A stretch of DNA of 64,000 bases from Melieria omissa (lineage: Eukaryota > Arthropoda > Insecta > Diptera > Ulidiidae): the NCBI GenBank assembly GCA_963971225.1, contig OZ020270.1, positions 21,773,689-21,837,688 on the forward strand, written 5' to 3'. Position 1 is the first letter of the stretch; each line of letters starts with the position of its first letter. The translations under genes and the position numbers were made by a program. The notes under the pieces were generated by a model. The model was not told the origin of the DNA. It did no database searches and saw only the letters and a list, made by a program, of their open reading frames with translations. Shown here in pieces: positions 1-11,420 of the stretch.

Positions 1-67
1 ACGACATTCATTCATTCATTAATCATTCATCATCATAACTGGCGAACTTTGCAGTTTATACTAGTAC

Positions 68-1503
68 CAGTGGCGTCCCCAGGGGAGGGGATTCGGGGGA
101 TGGACCCCCCCTTGGTGGATAAATTTACTTATCCAATTTGATGTAACAATATAGAATTGTTAAACATTTTTATTATTTGCTTAATCGCTTCTGTGAGCAC
201 CCACTTAAAACCTAATAGTTGAACCTCGCATGATCTGGTCAGACCACGGTGTAAGCAAGAGGATTGTTGTTAAAAGAGGATTGTTTGTAGAGGATTGTTG
301 TTAAAAATATAAAAAAACCAGAAAGTGTGAACACAATGATTTTTTTTGCTTGCCTGCGGTGTTTTTACGTAAAACGGAAAAAATTATACTAGAATAATTA
401 AGTAAATAGCCAGTTTCAACTTCAAGGCATACATTTTGAAATAAAAAAAAAACGACAGAGGCAAAAAAAAAAATTTTTGTTTATGGAATTGTTTTAACTG
501 GAAAACACCCAATCGATTTGATAAAAACCAGACGAAAAGACCACAAATACTTCCTTCACTTCAGGAATGTAGTTGAATGGGCCCAAAACGCGGACATAAC
601 CATGAATACAATCGATAAATATATATTAACTTTTAATATGTTCCGACATTATTTTTCAACAAAATTTCTAATTTACTAACCCAAAAGAAAATAAAAGCCA
701 GGCAAGTGAAAATCAGTTGGACCAGGTAGATTTTGCGCCAACTAACTTATGTCATGATTGCATGTGATTGCACGAGTCAAATGGAAAAACCTAATTGAAG
801 CCCTATGCTCCGTAAAGGGCTGAAGAAACATACGAAAAAAATATTTTTAAGTCATTCTGACAATATTTACGTAAGAAATTTCAAACCATTTTTACTAACT
901 GGAAAATTTGCATGAAAATATACCATAGTCTGGCCACACCATGATTTTGGTTTTTGTATTCGATGTGGTCTGTCCAGAACCGGATGCCCGCAGAAAGGTT
1001 AAGAATAAATGAATCCAAAATTTGTATTGCATTTGTTCTCGCAGAATAATTGTATTTTCAGTATTCCCAAAAGTATCGACTATTTACCAAAGTTGTAGTC
1101 AAACGCAGACTTCATGCCAACCCTGCATCAACTGTTGAAATTTGAAAAAAATGCAGATAAATTTTTTTTGGTGAATTGTGTGTAAACATGGAAACATGGT
1201 CACCTCTATCATAATTAAATTTCATAACGTCATACATTTTAATATATATTTTTTAAATTTATTTTACATAGCTGGTGTGTTATGCTTTTTAAAATAGGTC
1301 TTTTGAGTTTTTCGGAATTCTAGTTTCCAAAATTTAAACAAACTTGAATTTTTTATTATTAATTTTTGTATTGTATTTGTATTTTATTATAATTTTATGC
1401 AACATGTATTAAAAATAATATACAAAGATGAAAGTATTAAAATGGCGGTAAACCGTAATTTTTTGCATATCCCCCCCTTCCCGAAATCCTGGGGACGCCA
1501 CTG
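68..1503. mobile_element. Non-autonomous hAT-type DNA transposon
   Basis: The left end reads CAGTGGCGTCCCCAGG and the right end is its reverse complement, a 16-bp terminal inverted repeat. The 8-bp duplication actagtac lies at 60-67 and again, identical, at 1504-1511. An 8-bp duplication with CAG...CTG ends is the hAT signature. The 1.4-kb interior is AT-rich and holds no ORF resembling a transposase, so the element would need one supplied in trans. The perfect duplication suggests a fairly recent insertion. Confidence 0.93.
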
Positions 1504-1511
1504 ACTAGTAC

Positions 1512-2885
1512 GATTGGTGCATGACTGCCGGTTGAGTCCTCTACTAACCGCTTATCTTTAGCAATCTAATGGGAAAGTGTTTTTATAATCGTCGCTACTA
1601 TAGTACAATCAGCAGCGATAATCACGCTTCAGACGTTGTGCCGTTGTTTTGCTTATTACAAATCGAAAAGCATTTTCAACGCGCTAATTTAATGAATGTA
1701 TTTAACACGAGACAGATTTGACATCATGAAAATATGAATGTTTTTGACGATTTAAAGCACTTGACTGGAAGAAATCGTCTCTCCAGCTAGGTCGCCTCGA
1801 AGTCCGAAATAATTTGGGCTGAGATTACACCGAGTAGTAAGTCGTTAGGCCGCTCTAATACCACGGGCACAGCAGACAGCCTAGGCGTATACGGAGGCGC
1901 AGGACGCGAAACACACCACAGGGCAGCGCAGCGCAAATGAAACTGTGTGACCCAGAAAATATGTGAACTGCGTATACGAATCTCGTAAAATCAGCACACG
2001 TGTTTTGTATTCATTCCATAAACTCAGCAATGCGAGTTATTTGTCTAAATTGGACTTTGAAAAAGAATCTATATAGTAAAATATGGGTGTAATATCGGCT
2101 GTTCACGCAGTTTTTCAATTAGTTCTTAAATTTTTGCAAGCTAACGTGTCAGCTGCGCGTAGGAAAATTTATTTCAACTACAACGTGACGCGGGTGGGCG
2201 CAGGCACGTCCCTCCGCCGCACGCGGCTATGTCCAATGACTAGATGACACAAAAGTGAGAGGGGAACACGGTTGCTAATTTGGTCAATCTAGGCCCCAGA
2301 GTCGCAAATTCGGTCAATCTAGGCCCCAGAGTTGATAAGGGTTCATACAGCAAATTCTCCATACAAAAGCAAGGGCAAGGGCTGCTGGTGCGTTCGAAGT
2401 TTATTTGCAAATAAAATAATTTTTTTTTTTCATTCTGTAGTACGTTCATAGGAAATTGATTGCAAAAAACCGTTGTTGCTGAAAAACGTCACAAGTATGT
2501 TGCAACGTGTTTTAATATGATTTTACTTCAGTTTTTCCTGACTGCCCTCAAAGCCTTTACGTTTTGCGAATTGCTTGAGTTGCACCTCTGCGTTTGAAAA
2601 TAGTTCAACTTGCCATCACTGTTTCTTGCTACACTAGAAACGGCAAACTCAATGAGACATGAACTGAAGGAAAACGCAACCGAATATCTGCTGACTTTAG
2701 CGTATGAAATAATTTATTTCTGCTTTTTGTTGGTACGGGTTACAATCAAAATTTCGTAGACCAGTAAACAAGGTGGTTGGCAACGCTATATTTACAGCAA
2801 ATAAGAAAAGTTATAATGGTCTGAAATTCATTTCCCCGCTCAGTTTCGCGTCACGTAGTCACTGCTATGTCGCTGTGTACGCTGT
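1512..2885. other. Intergenic, no gene seen; one short tandem duplication
   Basis: I see no coding region, RNA gene or element ends in this 1.4 kb. A 21-bp unit starting ggtcaatctaggcccc occurs at 2282-2302 and 2312-2332 (period 30). Two GC-richer patches (about 1850-1950 and 2180-2230) have no recognisable content. Confidence 0.5.
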
Positions 2886-3434
2886 CATATCGAGCCCTTC
2901 CCGCGATTTTATCGTATGAGCCATTTTTACTGAAATTTTTTTTTTACCGAAAACGATAGCGCTATAAACTAACCATCAGTCCCTAAAAGCTCACTTCTCT
3001 ACGATGAACCGTTCTGAAGTTAGAGAAAAAACAATTTTATCGTATGTCCACTTCACATTTTTCCTTCATTTTTTGTGCCCGCGACTAGCTATGCGATACG
3101 ATAAAATTGCTCTAGTTACAAAATTTAAATTTTTGACTTTATTGCAAAAGTGTAAAATTGAAAATATTTTAATAGTGAAAAGTGAATATTACATAATTGT
3201 TGAAGGTGAACAATGGCCTATTTGCAGGAAAAGGTTTTTGTCTTAATTCTTTGCAGTGTGACGTGCGTGTTATAAAAAATAGGTGTGCAGTGGTTCGCAG
3301 TTACGTATTGAGTAAATTGAGGTGCAGTAATTTGATGATAAATTAAAAAATAATAATTAAGTTAATGCTTTGATAATAAGTAAAAGTAAAGAAAAAAAAT
3401 AAATAAAAGTTCAAAAAAAAAAGTTCTGTTTCAG

Positions 3435-3658
3435 TGCCCAAACCGCAAGGCATTATCAACGCTGGTCCCTTATAGTGACATCGATACAAGTTGTAATAAA
3501 GAACCAGAAATTTGTGTAGGAAAGCGGGGAAGGAGAAATAAGAAATTTGCCAAAAAGAGTTGAAAATCAGGCGAACAGCGGAGTTGGCTCACGAATATTT
3601 AGATTTAAAATTTGATGGAATGATAAAAGATGTGCTAGTCAAAACATATGACGAATAA
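3435..3658 (+). pseudogene. Coding remnant inside the TIR element
   Basis: A splice-acceptor-like tract (tttcag, ending 3434) is followed by a reading frame beginning CPNRKALSTLVPYSD. It shifts by one base near 3560 and continues in the neighbouring frame, ending KDVLVKTYDE before TAA at 3656-3658. Two frames that read sensibly on either side of a single shift suggest an old exon, perhaps of this element's transposase. I do not recognise the family. Confidence 0.35.
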
Positions 3659-4030
3659 AGTACAGTGGACGTCCAGTTTAACGAACTTTCCATTTAACGA
3701 ATTATGGATTTAACGTACGGCCAAATTGTCTCCATTGCTGGTTCTATATTAAGAACAAAAGTGAAATTTGCTATTCGATATAACGAATATTTATGCTGTT
3801 TTTCACCCTTCCAATTGTTTTTTTTGAGCATTCACATTCTTTACAATAGGTCTGTTTGGCCAGATTTACCAGTAAAAACTATCCAGTAAAAAATATGAGG
3901 AGAGTAAGCTAGCGTACGCTCCCTAAAATCAAACTATCCAAAAACGTAAACAAACAGCAATTTGTAAACAATACACAGTAAAAAGGGTGTAAACAGGAGG
4001 GTTAAAGAACAAAACAGCTGATCTAAAAGT

Positions 4031-4320
4031 TTCATTTGAGGTTTGAAGTGGTAGGGAAAATTAAGTTAAATCAGACATTTAATGCAAAATGCAAATAGTT
4101 CGTTGCGCTCAATCCCTTTCAGCTTCAGCGGGTAAAGCTGAGCAAGACGGTTGTGGGTCAGCAGGCTTGCGAACGCACCATTTCTTTGCTGTTTCCATTT
4201 GCCCCCAATGTTTTCAAATATTTATGTTTCGTATGGCAGCTAGTCATATGTTTTTCTTGTTCTTCTTCTTACTGGCAAAAAGTTACTGGACATAATTTCT
4301 CCAGTAAAAACTTGCAAGTT
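4031..4320 (+). repeat. Dispersed repeat shared with 30070-30385
   Basis: About 290 bp is recognisably homologous to the reverse complement of 30070-30385. Shared anchors include gtttcrtttgaggtt, aatccctttcagctt and the stretch around ggtaaagctgagcaag. Both copies lie within larger DNA elements. The family is unknown. Confidence 0.6.
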
Positions 4321-4778
4321 CTCACGAAATGAACTGCCACTTTACGCTCTCAGTTTCTCTCTCGTTACTAGAGATTTGGCGTCAACAAACAGGATCCAGT
4401 AAAAATTTGTACAAATTTGTACAAATTCGTACAAATTATTCTCTGCCAAACAGAACTAATAACAATGAATGTTTGGTTTCGTCAAGTGAACGGTACCTCA
4501 ATTGTTTTTGTTACGTTAAAACTTTAAAATTTACGTCAAGTTACCAATATTTTCAAATTCTGTTTGTATGCATTGCTGATCATTTTCACAGGATTTGTTT
4601 TGCGTTCGGTCGGCGTTTTTCTTTTAAAAATTAAAATTTCAATAACCAATCAAGAAAAATGTCCATACAGAAAAGTTTACTTGCGGTAAAGAAGCAATCC
4701 GCATCGAATACTTTACACTGTACACACATAGCCATTTTGTATTTTGAAAATGCTGGAATAAAACATGATATTTTTTAA

Positions 4779-5050
4779 CCTTCTGTCTATCCTTTGCTCA
4801 AAATTGCTTTCGCTGTCCTTTGGGGTCAGGATGACCCCAATCAAACTGTTATATAATTTACTGACAAAACATGAAGAAATCTTACACATAAATCATAAAA
4901 GAAAAGAGGAAAGCCTCGAATAGTGTTTTTCTTGATTTTTTATTGGGTTGTAATCGCGATTAACACTTAATAACACAAGTACACAAAGCCGCTCAACCGT
5001 ATTTTGAATTCAGCCTGGGGTCAAATAGACCCCACGGGACAGGCAGAAGG
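4779..5050. mobile_element. piggyBac-like MITE (TTAA target)
   Basis: TTAA at 4775-4778 and 5051-5054 flanks inverted ends CCTTCTGtC... and ...GaCAGgCAGAAGG. Just inside each end is a short ggggtc/gacccc palindromic patch. The TTAA duplication and 272-bp size fit a piggyBac-type MITE. It is the innermost layer of the nest at 2886-5573. Confidence 0.8.
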
Positions 5051-5573
5051 TTAAAAACTGAATATGTGAGATTTATTTCTTTAAGAAGGGTGGTTTAAAA
5101 CAAAAAAAATTTCGATCGATTCTAAATTTCGATAAGATTCTTTATATTGGACGTCCACTGTATTTAATTTTTCCTGAAATTTTTTTATTTTTTATATAAA
5201 ACTTCACTATATCACTATGAATTACACTACGTCAATCTGAAAGTAACAATTCTTTGTATTCAATAAATGAAAATAGATTATACCAAGGAAAACATTATTT
5301 TTTACTTAGAAACGAGTTTATCGTATGTCCCACTGCAATATTTAAATCGCTCATAATAGTGCCCGCACAAATTATCGTATGTCCAAAATAACACCGTTCC
5401 GCTTTGCTGAAGTTATTAAAATAACCTTTTCCAAGTGTGGAACCCTAAATAAAGTGTGTATGCCAAAAATCATGCAGCTTTGTTGCGCCAATGCAGAGAA
5501 AACCAAAAAAAACGTCTCCTGTAAAATTTGGTTTTTGGCTCATACGATAAAAACGCGGGAAGGGCTCGATATG

Positions 5574-6047
5574 GTACTGCTCAACTATAAGGTATGGCTC
5601 AACTATAACGTTGTAGCAAGCCACCGGCTGATTGTTTATCGCTTCTGTTAAAATCGTCGGTGTGTTGCCGCATCGGTTGAAATGAAAATACCTGACTGAA
5701 AACACCTGTCCTGAGCACTTTTCCCGTTTTTTCAATCGTAATACATCCCTCTTTCTCAACTAATTTTGAGAATACTGATAAACAATCCTACCAACAAAAT
5801 ACATGTGGTTTTTGGTTGTGGTTTTCCGTACAACTAATTCAAATCATCACTTTCGCGCAGAAACACGTGCACCGGCCAAACAGTCAAACTTTCCCCAAAG
5901 GCGCTTACGTGCTTTTCATTAACTTAGCATTCTTGGCTTTAACGTACGGTTTGTCCGCCGCTGTCACCAACTTCCTAATCGGTTAGCGCTAATCGCGCCT
6001 GCAGTTGGATATATGGTTTCGTTTTGTACGTTGCCGCTCTTTGTTTG
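5574..6047. other. Intergenic, nothing identified
   Basis: Apart from a short local duplication (gctcaactataa at about 5578 and 5598), I see no gene, element end or RNA. Confidence 0.5.
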
Positions 6048-6055
6048 ATTCGACC

Positions 6056-6923
6056 CAGTGGCGGCTTAAAGTACTCGGGGGCCCGGGGCGACGACGGCTG
6101 TGGGGCCACCCTAAATTCTTCAACTTTATGAAATTCAAAAAAGTTATCTAACTGCGTTAATTTTTTTTATTCAAACGTATGCAAATAAAGTAGCATAAAA
6201 ATGCACATATAAAAAAGAAAACAAACCTGTAGCACAACAGCAATTGTAAACTAACAAAAGATATCATTTCAACACGTGTAAACGTCTAAAAAACAACATT
6301 AAAGGAACATTCATTTTCAGTCATTTTTCTAATTCTTATTTGCATTCGACATTAATACAATGTAAAAAAATTGTTGGCAGTCGTGTGCATAATAAAAAGT
6401 ATGCATACAAATACACATACAAATGCATATACTAACAGTTAACAAAATTAATAAGACTTTAATAATTGCCTAGCTACCCGCAACCATCTATGTTGTGCGT
6501 GCGAATTTGTACAGGGTTGAAAGGGACCTACAGTTTTATGCCGATTCCGAACGGAGAGTTAGGAGCTTTTTCATAAGCAATTTTACTCTCAGAGGTTTGC
6601 CATTTCCTGCTGAGCGGACAGCCGCCGAAAGAAAAATTTTTGTTTTTCTTTTTTCGGTGTTAGCGCAACGGAGTCTTGAACCTGGGTTCGTCGCATTTGA
6701 CTCGCGGCCTGGATAATGCGATATTTAATTTGTATTTGCCTATTTTGCGCAAAGTTTTAAGTTAAAAATTAAATATTGCAATCTTCGGGAGAAAACTTTT
6801 TTAAAATTTGTAAACAAGTGTTATTTAGAAAGGATAAAAAAAATTATATATACAAGCTTCTCTCTGGAGCCCCCGCAGCCCGGGGCGGTCCGAACCTCCG
6901 CCCCACCACTTAAGGCGCTACTG
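6056..6923. mobile_element. Non-autonomous hAT element carrying a SINE
   Basis: The ends are CAGTGGCGGCTTAA and its degenerate inverse TTAAGGCGCTACTG. The 8-bp duplication attcgacc is identical at 6048-6055 and 6924-6931. Both subterminal regions are G/C-rich (ggggcccgggg and cagcccggggc). There is no transposase. A SINE fragment lies inside at 6466-6716. Confidence 0.9.
6466..6716 (-). mobile_element. tRNA-derived SINE, head-truncated copy
   Basis: This copy is homologous to the better preserved SINE at 10518-10835: the blocks gttgtgcgtg, gggacctacagttttatgcc and ctctcagaggtttgccattt are shared. On the minus strand the tRNA-like head with box A is missing, while sequence next to the box B position remains. 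It has no coding capacity. Confidence 0.8.
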
Positions 6924-6931
6924 ATTCGACC

Positions 6932-7650
6932 CATTATCGCGTCGGCCGTAATTTATTTATTAGCGGCTAAGAGCGATTGGCCCGTAAGATAGTACCGATG
7001 CTGTTGTGCTTTTGCTGTTATTATTATTTTAGCCCACTGAGGAGGCGTTATTGAGCTGCGCGAGCGTTCGTAGTCGAGCATTAGCAGCGTGTAGATGTGC
7101 GTGTAGCGGTCGTTTGAGAGAGTAGTGTGCGCGATGTGCGACATTGACAAAGAAACAACGCCACACAGAAATCCTTAAGGCGCAAGTGCGCAGCGACAAG
7201 TCAACGCACTGTTAACGGTAGTCTACCGCAATCGAGTTGCAAAGCCAGCGACGCGGCCAACAACTCAGCACTTGACGAAGGGGTTAAGTATCCAAACACG
7301 ACCAGTTAGTGCCGCTCAGTTGCAACAAAAGTCGGCTGGCAACAGCGTCAACATCACAAGCAGCAACAGCAGAACACACACCGCAACTGCAGCAGGTAAT
7401 TACAACATCGACGACGGAAATGCCTCACAGAAAAAGTGACGCGACGCACACTGGGGTAATTCATGCCGATTTTTGGCGATTAATTCACCCGACCTATTTA
7501 GACATGAAAAAAGTATTAGGTTTAGTTAATTATAGATAAAGAAGTAATAAATAAATGTATTTGAACATACTTTAGTGGATTTTTTTTTTTTATGACCAAA
7601 AATGCAAAATTGTTACAAAAGGGTATTGTACAGAATTCCTCGCTTATTTA
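6932..7650. other. Intergenic; CAG/CAA-rich patch, possible untranslated exon
   Basis: At 7040-7400 base composition is more balanced than in the surroundings. A CAG/CAA-rich stretch ends in a donor-like site (gcag|gtaatt, about 7394). This could be a 5' untranslated exon of an unseen gene, but nothing confirms it. The longest frames are short and unlike any protein I know. Confidence 0.25.
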
Positions 7651-8215
7651 TTAATTACTATCGGAATCATCATCGTATTCAGCCACGCTTTCACCTTCGC
7701 ATCCATCGTTATCATCATCATCATCATTGTTCATATCATTGCGTTCTTCTTCCGCAATTATCAACAAATCCAATGCTTCCCTTGGCATCCGCGTAACTGC
7801 TCTATGCGGCAATTTCGTTTCTGTCGATATAATGGGATCAGAATTTATAAGCAGTCTATTTAGAACGTCTTCGTTGGTTTTTTTCTCGGCTACTTTTTCG
7901 AGAAAAACATTTCCTGAAAGCCTTAAAATCTTTATCTCTCGCTTCCCGCGCTTCTTCAGATAATTCACCGATTCGCAACAAGGCGTGAGCTATGACCTCT
8001 GGTCCATTAATTAAATATTTATGAACAGTCGTAGGCATGTTATACCAAGGATAGTACTCAACGAAAGATTCGGCACAATTTAAGGCAAAGAGTTGGTCAT
8101 TATGTAATAAAGACTTTAACGAGTATACCAAATAACATTGGATTTCGTTCCTAAATGAAAACAACCACCTTTTTTAATAACTTGAAAATTTAGTCTTTTG
8201 CAGTTACCCTTTACC
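7651..8215 (-). pseudogene. Unidentified repeat X, copy 1: frameshifted coding remnant
   Basis: On the minus strand a frame begins at 8164 with MFSFRNEIQCYLVYSLKSLL and includes MPTTVHKYLINGPEVIAHAL and LSEEAREARDKDFKAFRK. Near 7900 it shifts into a second frame that continues with EDVLNRLLINSDPIIS and ends in an acidic tail (poly-Asp from a gat/atc run at about 7700-7740). I recall similar multi-copy uncharacterised arthropod proteins but cannot name the family or a function. Copy 2 at 16823-17340 is close in sequence and also broken. The repeat continues at 10319 beyond a Helitron insertion. Confidence 0.6.
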
Positions 8216-8262
8216 TAATTAGTTTAATGCACATCACTGCGGTTATTTCAATCGATTACACA

Positions 8263-10318
8263 TCTTCTATATATATATAAATGAAACCTGGTTCGGCTGC
8301 TTAAAACTCGAAAACGACTGGACCAACTTGGATCCTTCCTTCGGCGGGTTTGTTCAAAACTATTACGTGAAGGTTTAGAAAAAAAGAAAAACCATAAGTC
8401 ACACATCAATTAAATTTGGTACAAACTTGCTATTTGATCATATCCTTCAATAGAGGGAATGGGATGGGTATTGATGGGGTATGGCACCGCCCATATAACT
8501 CAAATCTTTTAAATGGAATAGCTAGAATTGTAAGTCGAACAGAATTGAAATTTGGTGCACCGTCGTTTCATAGATGTGTCAAACTACTGTTAAAATTTGA
8601 TGAGGGTTGAACAAGGGGCGTTTTTATGCAGCAGAACTGTAAGTCGTACATCAATGAAACTTGGTATGAACCTACCATTTAATCACATCTTTCGGCAGAG
8701 GGAATGAGGCGGGTATTTAACAAGGGGGCGTGGCACCTTCCATACAATTCAATTCTTTTAAATGGAATAGCTTCGGAGTTGTAAGCCACACAGCATTGAA
8801 ATTTGGTGTACCGTCGGTTCATAGATGTGTCATTCTACTGTTAAAATTTGATGAGCGTTGAACAAGGGGCGTGGCGAATGTTTTATACAGCAGAATTGTA
8901 AGTCGTACATCAATTAAACTTGGTATGAACCTACCATTTAATCATATCTTTCGGCAAAGGGAATGGGACGGGTATTTAACAAGGGGGTGTGGCACCGCCC
9001 ATACAACGCAAAGCTTTTAAATGGAATAGCTTCGGAGTTTTAAACCGCACAGCATTGAAATTTGGTGTACCGCCGTTTCATAGATGTGTCATTCTACTGA
9101 TGGGATTTGATCGGCGTTGGTCCAATTTTTGATGATCCAACAGTTATGCAGTACACACACACATCAGTGAAATTTGGTACGAACAAGTAGTAGTACAATT
9201 CGACTAGAAGAAAGTTGTGAGCATTGGACAAGAGGGCGTGGTACCGCCTCCATTTTTATATACATAGATTGTTAGCCCTAACTGACTGACTGATTGATTG
9301 TTTGATTCATCATCGCTCAGCCCAAACCGCTGAAGCTACAAACATGAAATTTGAACTGTTTGAATACATCTTGAAAAATGAACCTCCGCTAAGACGGGAT
9401 TTTTGAAATTCGGTGTGTAAAGGGGCAAAACATGTGTTAAGGTGTTGTATGAAGAAAAGTGATTTAAGAGTCATATTGATTTCGAACTTCCTGAAACTAC
9501 TCTAAAACAAAATTAATTCTACACGTATTTAATAATTTTTCGAAAATCAAAATTTAACTGGACCAACAATGGGTAAAGATTTGTTTAAGGGTAGACTCGA
9601 AAAAAACATGGACCGATAGGCCTATTGACTTTAAAAATTGTAAAAATACTTGAAATATACACGCGTTTCTCTTTATTTTTAAAATGTAAATAGAACTGGA
9701 GCAATGACGGGTTAAAAGTATGTATGGAAAAACAAATTTTTTTGAGCCTTTTGTCTTGAAACTTGGTGAAAGTATGTAAAATAACTCGATACGTGTTTTT
9801 GATTTTTCCGAATATTAAAATCGAACGGGGTCAACGACCGGTTAAAAGTTTGTATGGCGAAACTGTAAAAAAACTTGAATGAATGGGGCCATGGACTTCA
9901 AACTTTGTGAAAGTACTCTAAGTGAGAAATATTTTGACACGTGTTTTTCACTTTTTTGAAAACTAAAACGGGGTCAACAATGGGTTAACAGTTTGTATGG
10001 AGAAACACGATTTATTGGACATTTTGACTACAAACTTAGACAAAGAGTAATTAAATCGGGAAAAAATTAAAATGTGATTTTAATTTTTTTGAAAATTTAA
10101 ATCTACCGTGGTAAACTAAGGGTTAGGAATTTGTTTAGAGTAAATGTGAGAACTCATGATTTAAAGGGCCTTTTGACTTCACAGTATTTAGAACCACTTG
10201 ACAACAAAGATAATAGACATATGCTTTTTCTTAAATCAAAATCTGACGGGGTCAACAATGCGTTCAAAATTTGTATCGGGTGAAACAAGAGAGCTTGCGT
10301 ACAGCGGGGCCCAGCTAG
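8263..10318. mobile_element. Non-autonomous Helitron
   Basis: The element starts TCTTCTATATATATATAAAT and ends CTAG (10315-10318) after a GC-rich stretch (gcggggccc). It sits exactly between A (8262) and T (10319) with no target duplication. The second copy of repeat X shows the unoccupied site (around 17345), so both ends are confirmed within this window. The 5' TC, 3' CTRR and A|T target are Helitron hallmarks. I see no Rep/helicase coding sequence. The left half carries long tandem repeats, and the right half carries degenerate units of a gggtcaacaatgggtt-type motif. Confidence 0.9.
8395..9150. repeat. About 255-bp tandem repeats inside the Helitron
   Basis: Three diverged units recur with a spacing of about 252-259 bp. 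For example, attgaaatttggtg occurs at 8543, 8795 and 9054, and ttttaaatggaatagct also recurs. Each unit carries ggcaccgcccat-like and gggtatt blocks. A central tandem array is common in non-autonomous Helitron-type elements. Confidence 0.8.
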
Positions 10319-10508
10319 TAAGTAATACAAACAATAACAATGCCCAATATTGCAACTTCTGATAAATAATGCTGACCTAGTTTTGCACACACCGTACAAC
10401 AAAGAAAAATGAAATAATCTAAGATATCGGAATTTATTTGGTTCTGCATCATTTGAGATGATTTTGTATTGTGTTTCATAAATATCTTAAAAGCCAAACA
10501 TACGTATG
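10319..10508. repeat. Repeat X, copy 1, continuation after the Helitron
   Basis: This stretch (taatacaaacaataacaatg... to ...catacgtatg) aligns with 17349-17530 of copy 2 at high identity. It is the part of repeat X displaced by the Helitron. The repeat then continues with gtcgcgatatcccgcc at 10836 after the SINE, and with taatatgctagttaatat at 11454 after the solo LTR. Confidence 0.75.
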
Positions 10509-10517
10509 GTCGCGATA

Positions 10518-10835
10518 ATAATAATAATAATAATAATTGACTGGCACGACAGCCCGCTTACGCGAGACTAAGGCCTAGCTTCCCGGAACCACCCGTGTTG
10601 TGCGTGTGAATTTTGTACGCGGGTGGAAGGGACCTACAGTTTTATGCCGGTTCCGAACGGCAGGTTGGGAGCTTTTACTCTCAGAGGTTTGCCATTTCCA
10701 GCTGAGAGGACAGCCACCGAAAAAGAAAACAAGTTTCCCGTTATTTTTTTTAGGTGTTATTACAGGCAGTATTTGAACCTGCGGTTGCTGCCTTTGACTC
10801 GTTGTCCAACGCACTAACCAACTGAGCCACGACGT
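10518..10835 (-). mobile_element. tRNA-derived SINE, full length
   Basis: On the minus strand the head carries a pol III box A (TGGCTCAGTTGG, 10818-10829) and a box B-like motif (GGTTCAAATAC, 10769-10779). A tRNA-unrelated body follows, with a tail of ATT-type triplet repeats at 10518-10537. The 9-bp direct repeat gtcgcgata flanks it at 10509-10517 and 10836-10844, as expected for L1/RTE-type target-primed insertion. It interrupts repeat X. Confidence 0.88.
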
Positions 10836-10956
10836 GTCGCGATATCCCGCCTGTTCAGACTCTGTACTTATAAACATTATGTAACTAATGTCAAACGTTC
10901 TCACGACAGAATTGGGCTCGGTTCCCACCGCTGCAAGTACTAATATTACGCGCCAG

Positions 10957-11095
10957 TATTCGGCAGTCAATGCATTTTGCATACTCAAATTCAATTCAGC
11001 AGTCAATGCATTTTGCATACTCAAATTCAATTCAGCAGTCAATGCATACGCAAATTCAAGTCGGCAGTCAATGCATTGTGCACACTCAAATTTCA
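10957..11095. repeat. About 42-bp tandem repeats in the solo LTR
   Basis: There are four units built on gcagtcaatgcattttgcat followed by actcaaattcaatt. The first two are nearly identical and the last two are shortened or diverged. Confidence 0.85.
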
Positions 11096-11303
11096 CTTGG
11101 TTAGTCGCAACATAAGCAGAAGCGGCGTAATCAATATGCAATACAGTTTGGGCAAGCGTGGGAATGCTTAGTCAGCAGCGAGGTCCAACGTGCCCGTGAG
11201 AACGTTTGACATTGGAAATATTATAAAAGCCAAAGAAAAGTGTAAATAAAGAGAGTCAATTGGAAAACAGCAAACAGATAACACGCTTATTCTTGACTCA
11301 GGG

Positions 11304-11420
11304 CTGAATCGGTTCAAGTGCCGAGTCAGACTCCAACCACATTATCCTGAATCGGTTCAAGTGCCGAGTCAGATTCCAACCCAATTATTCTGAATCGGTT
11401 CAAGTGCCGATTCAGACTTT
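11304..11420. repeat. Three tandem copies of a 42-49-bp unit in the solo LTR
   Basis: The core ctgaatcggttcaagtgccg recurs three times (about 11304, 11347, 11391), separated by agtcagactccaacc-like spacers. Confidence 0.85.

Larger units (their letters stand above)
3663..5160. mobile_element. pogo/Tc1-like non-autonomous element nested in the TIR element
   Basis: TA at 3661-3662 and 5161-5162 flanks the ends CAGTGGACGTCCA and TGGACGTCCACTG (13-bp perfect TIR). The similarity continues more weakly inward as a tttaacgaac-like run, which is common in pogo/Tigger-type ends. No transposase remains. The element sits inside the 2886-5573 transposon and has itself received the TTAA element at 4779-5050. 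Confidence 0.82.
2886..5573. mobile_element. TIR transposon, family unassigned, with nested insertions
   Basis: The ends are 37-bp inverted repeats (2886-2922 and 5537-5573) with one mismatch, beginning CATATCGAGCCCTTCCCGCG. The motif tatcgtatg recurs just inside both ends (about 2910, 3039, 5318, 5374), like subterminal transposase-binding sites. The flanks show no clean 8-bp duplication. The outer bases could be read either as a TA target or as CA...TG ends, so I do not assign a superfamily. About 1.5 kb of the length is a later pogo-like insertion, leaving about 1.2 kb of its own sequence. Confidence 0.8.

Noticed and set aside
7602..7796. His-rich peptide on the plus strand
   Set aside because: It is the antisense of the poly-Asp tail of the repeat X remnant.
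8263..10318. Satellite DNA array as the explanation for the 8.4-9.2 kb repeats
   Set aside because: The array is confined within Helitron ends proven by an empty site, so it is an internal part of the element.
10757..10835. tRNA gene on the minus strand (box A and box B present)
   Set aside because: It does not fold into a clean cloverleaf, is continuous with a SINE body and triplet tail, is flanked by a 9-bp duplication, and has a second truncated copy at 6466-6716.
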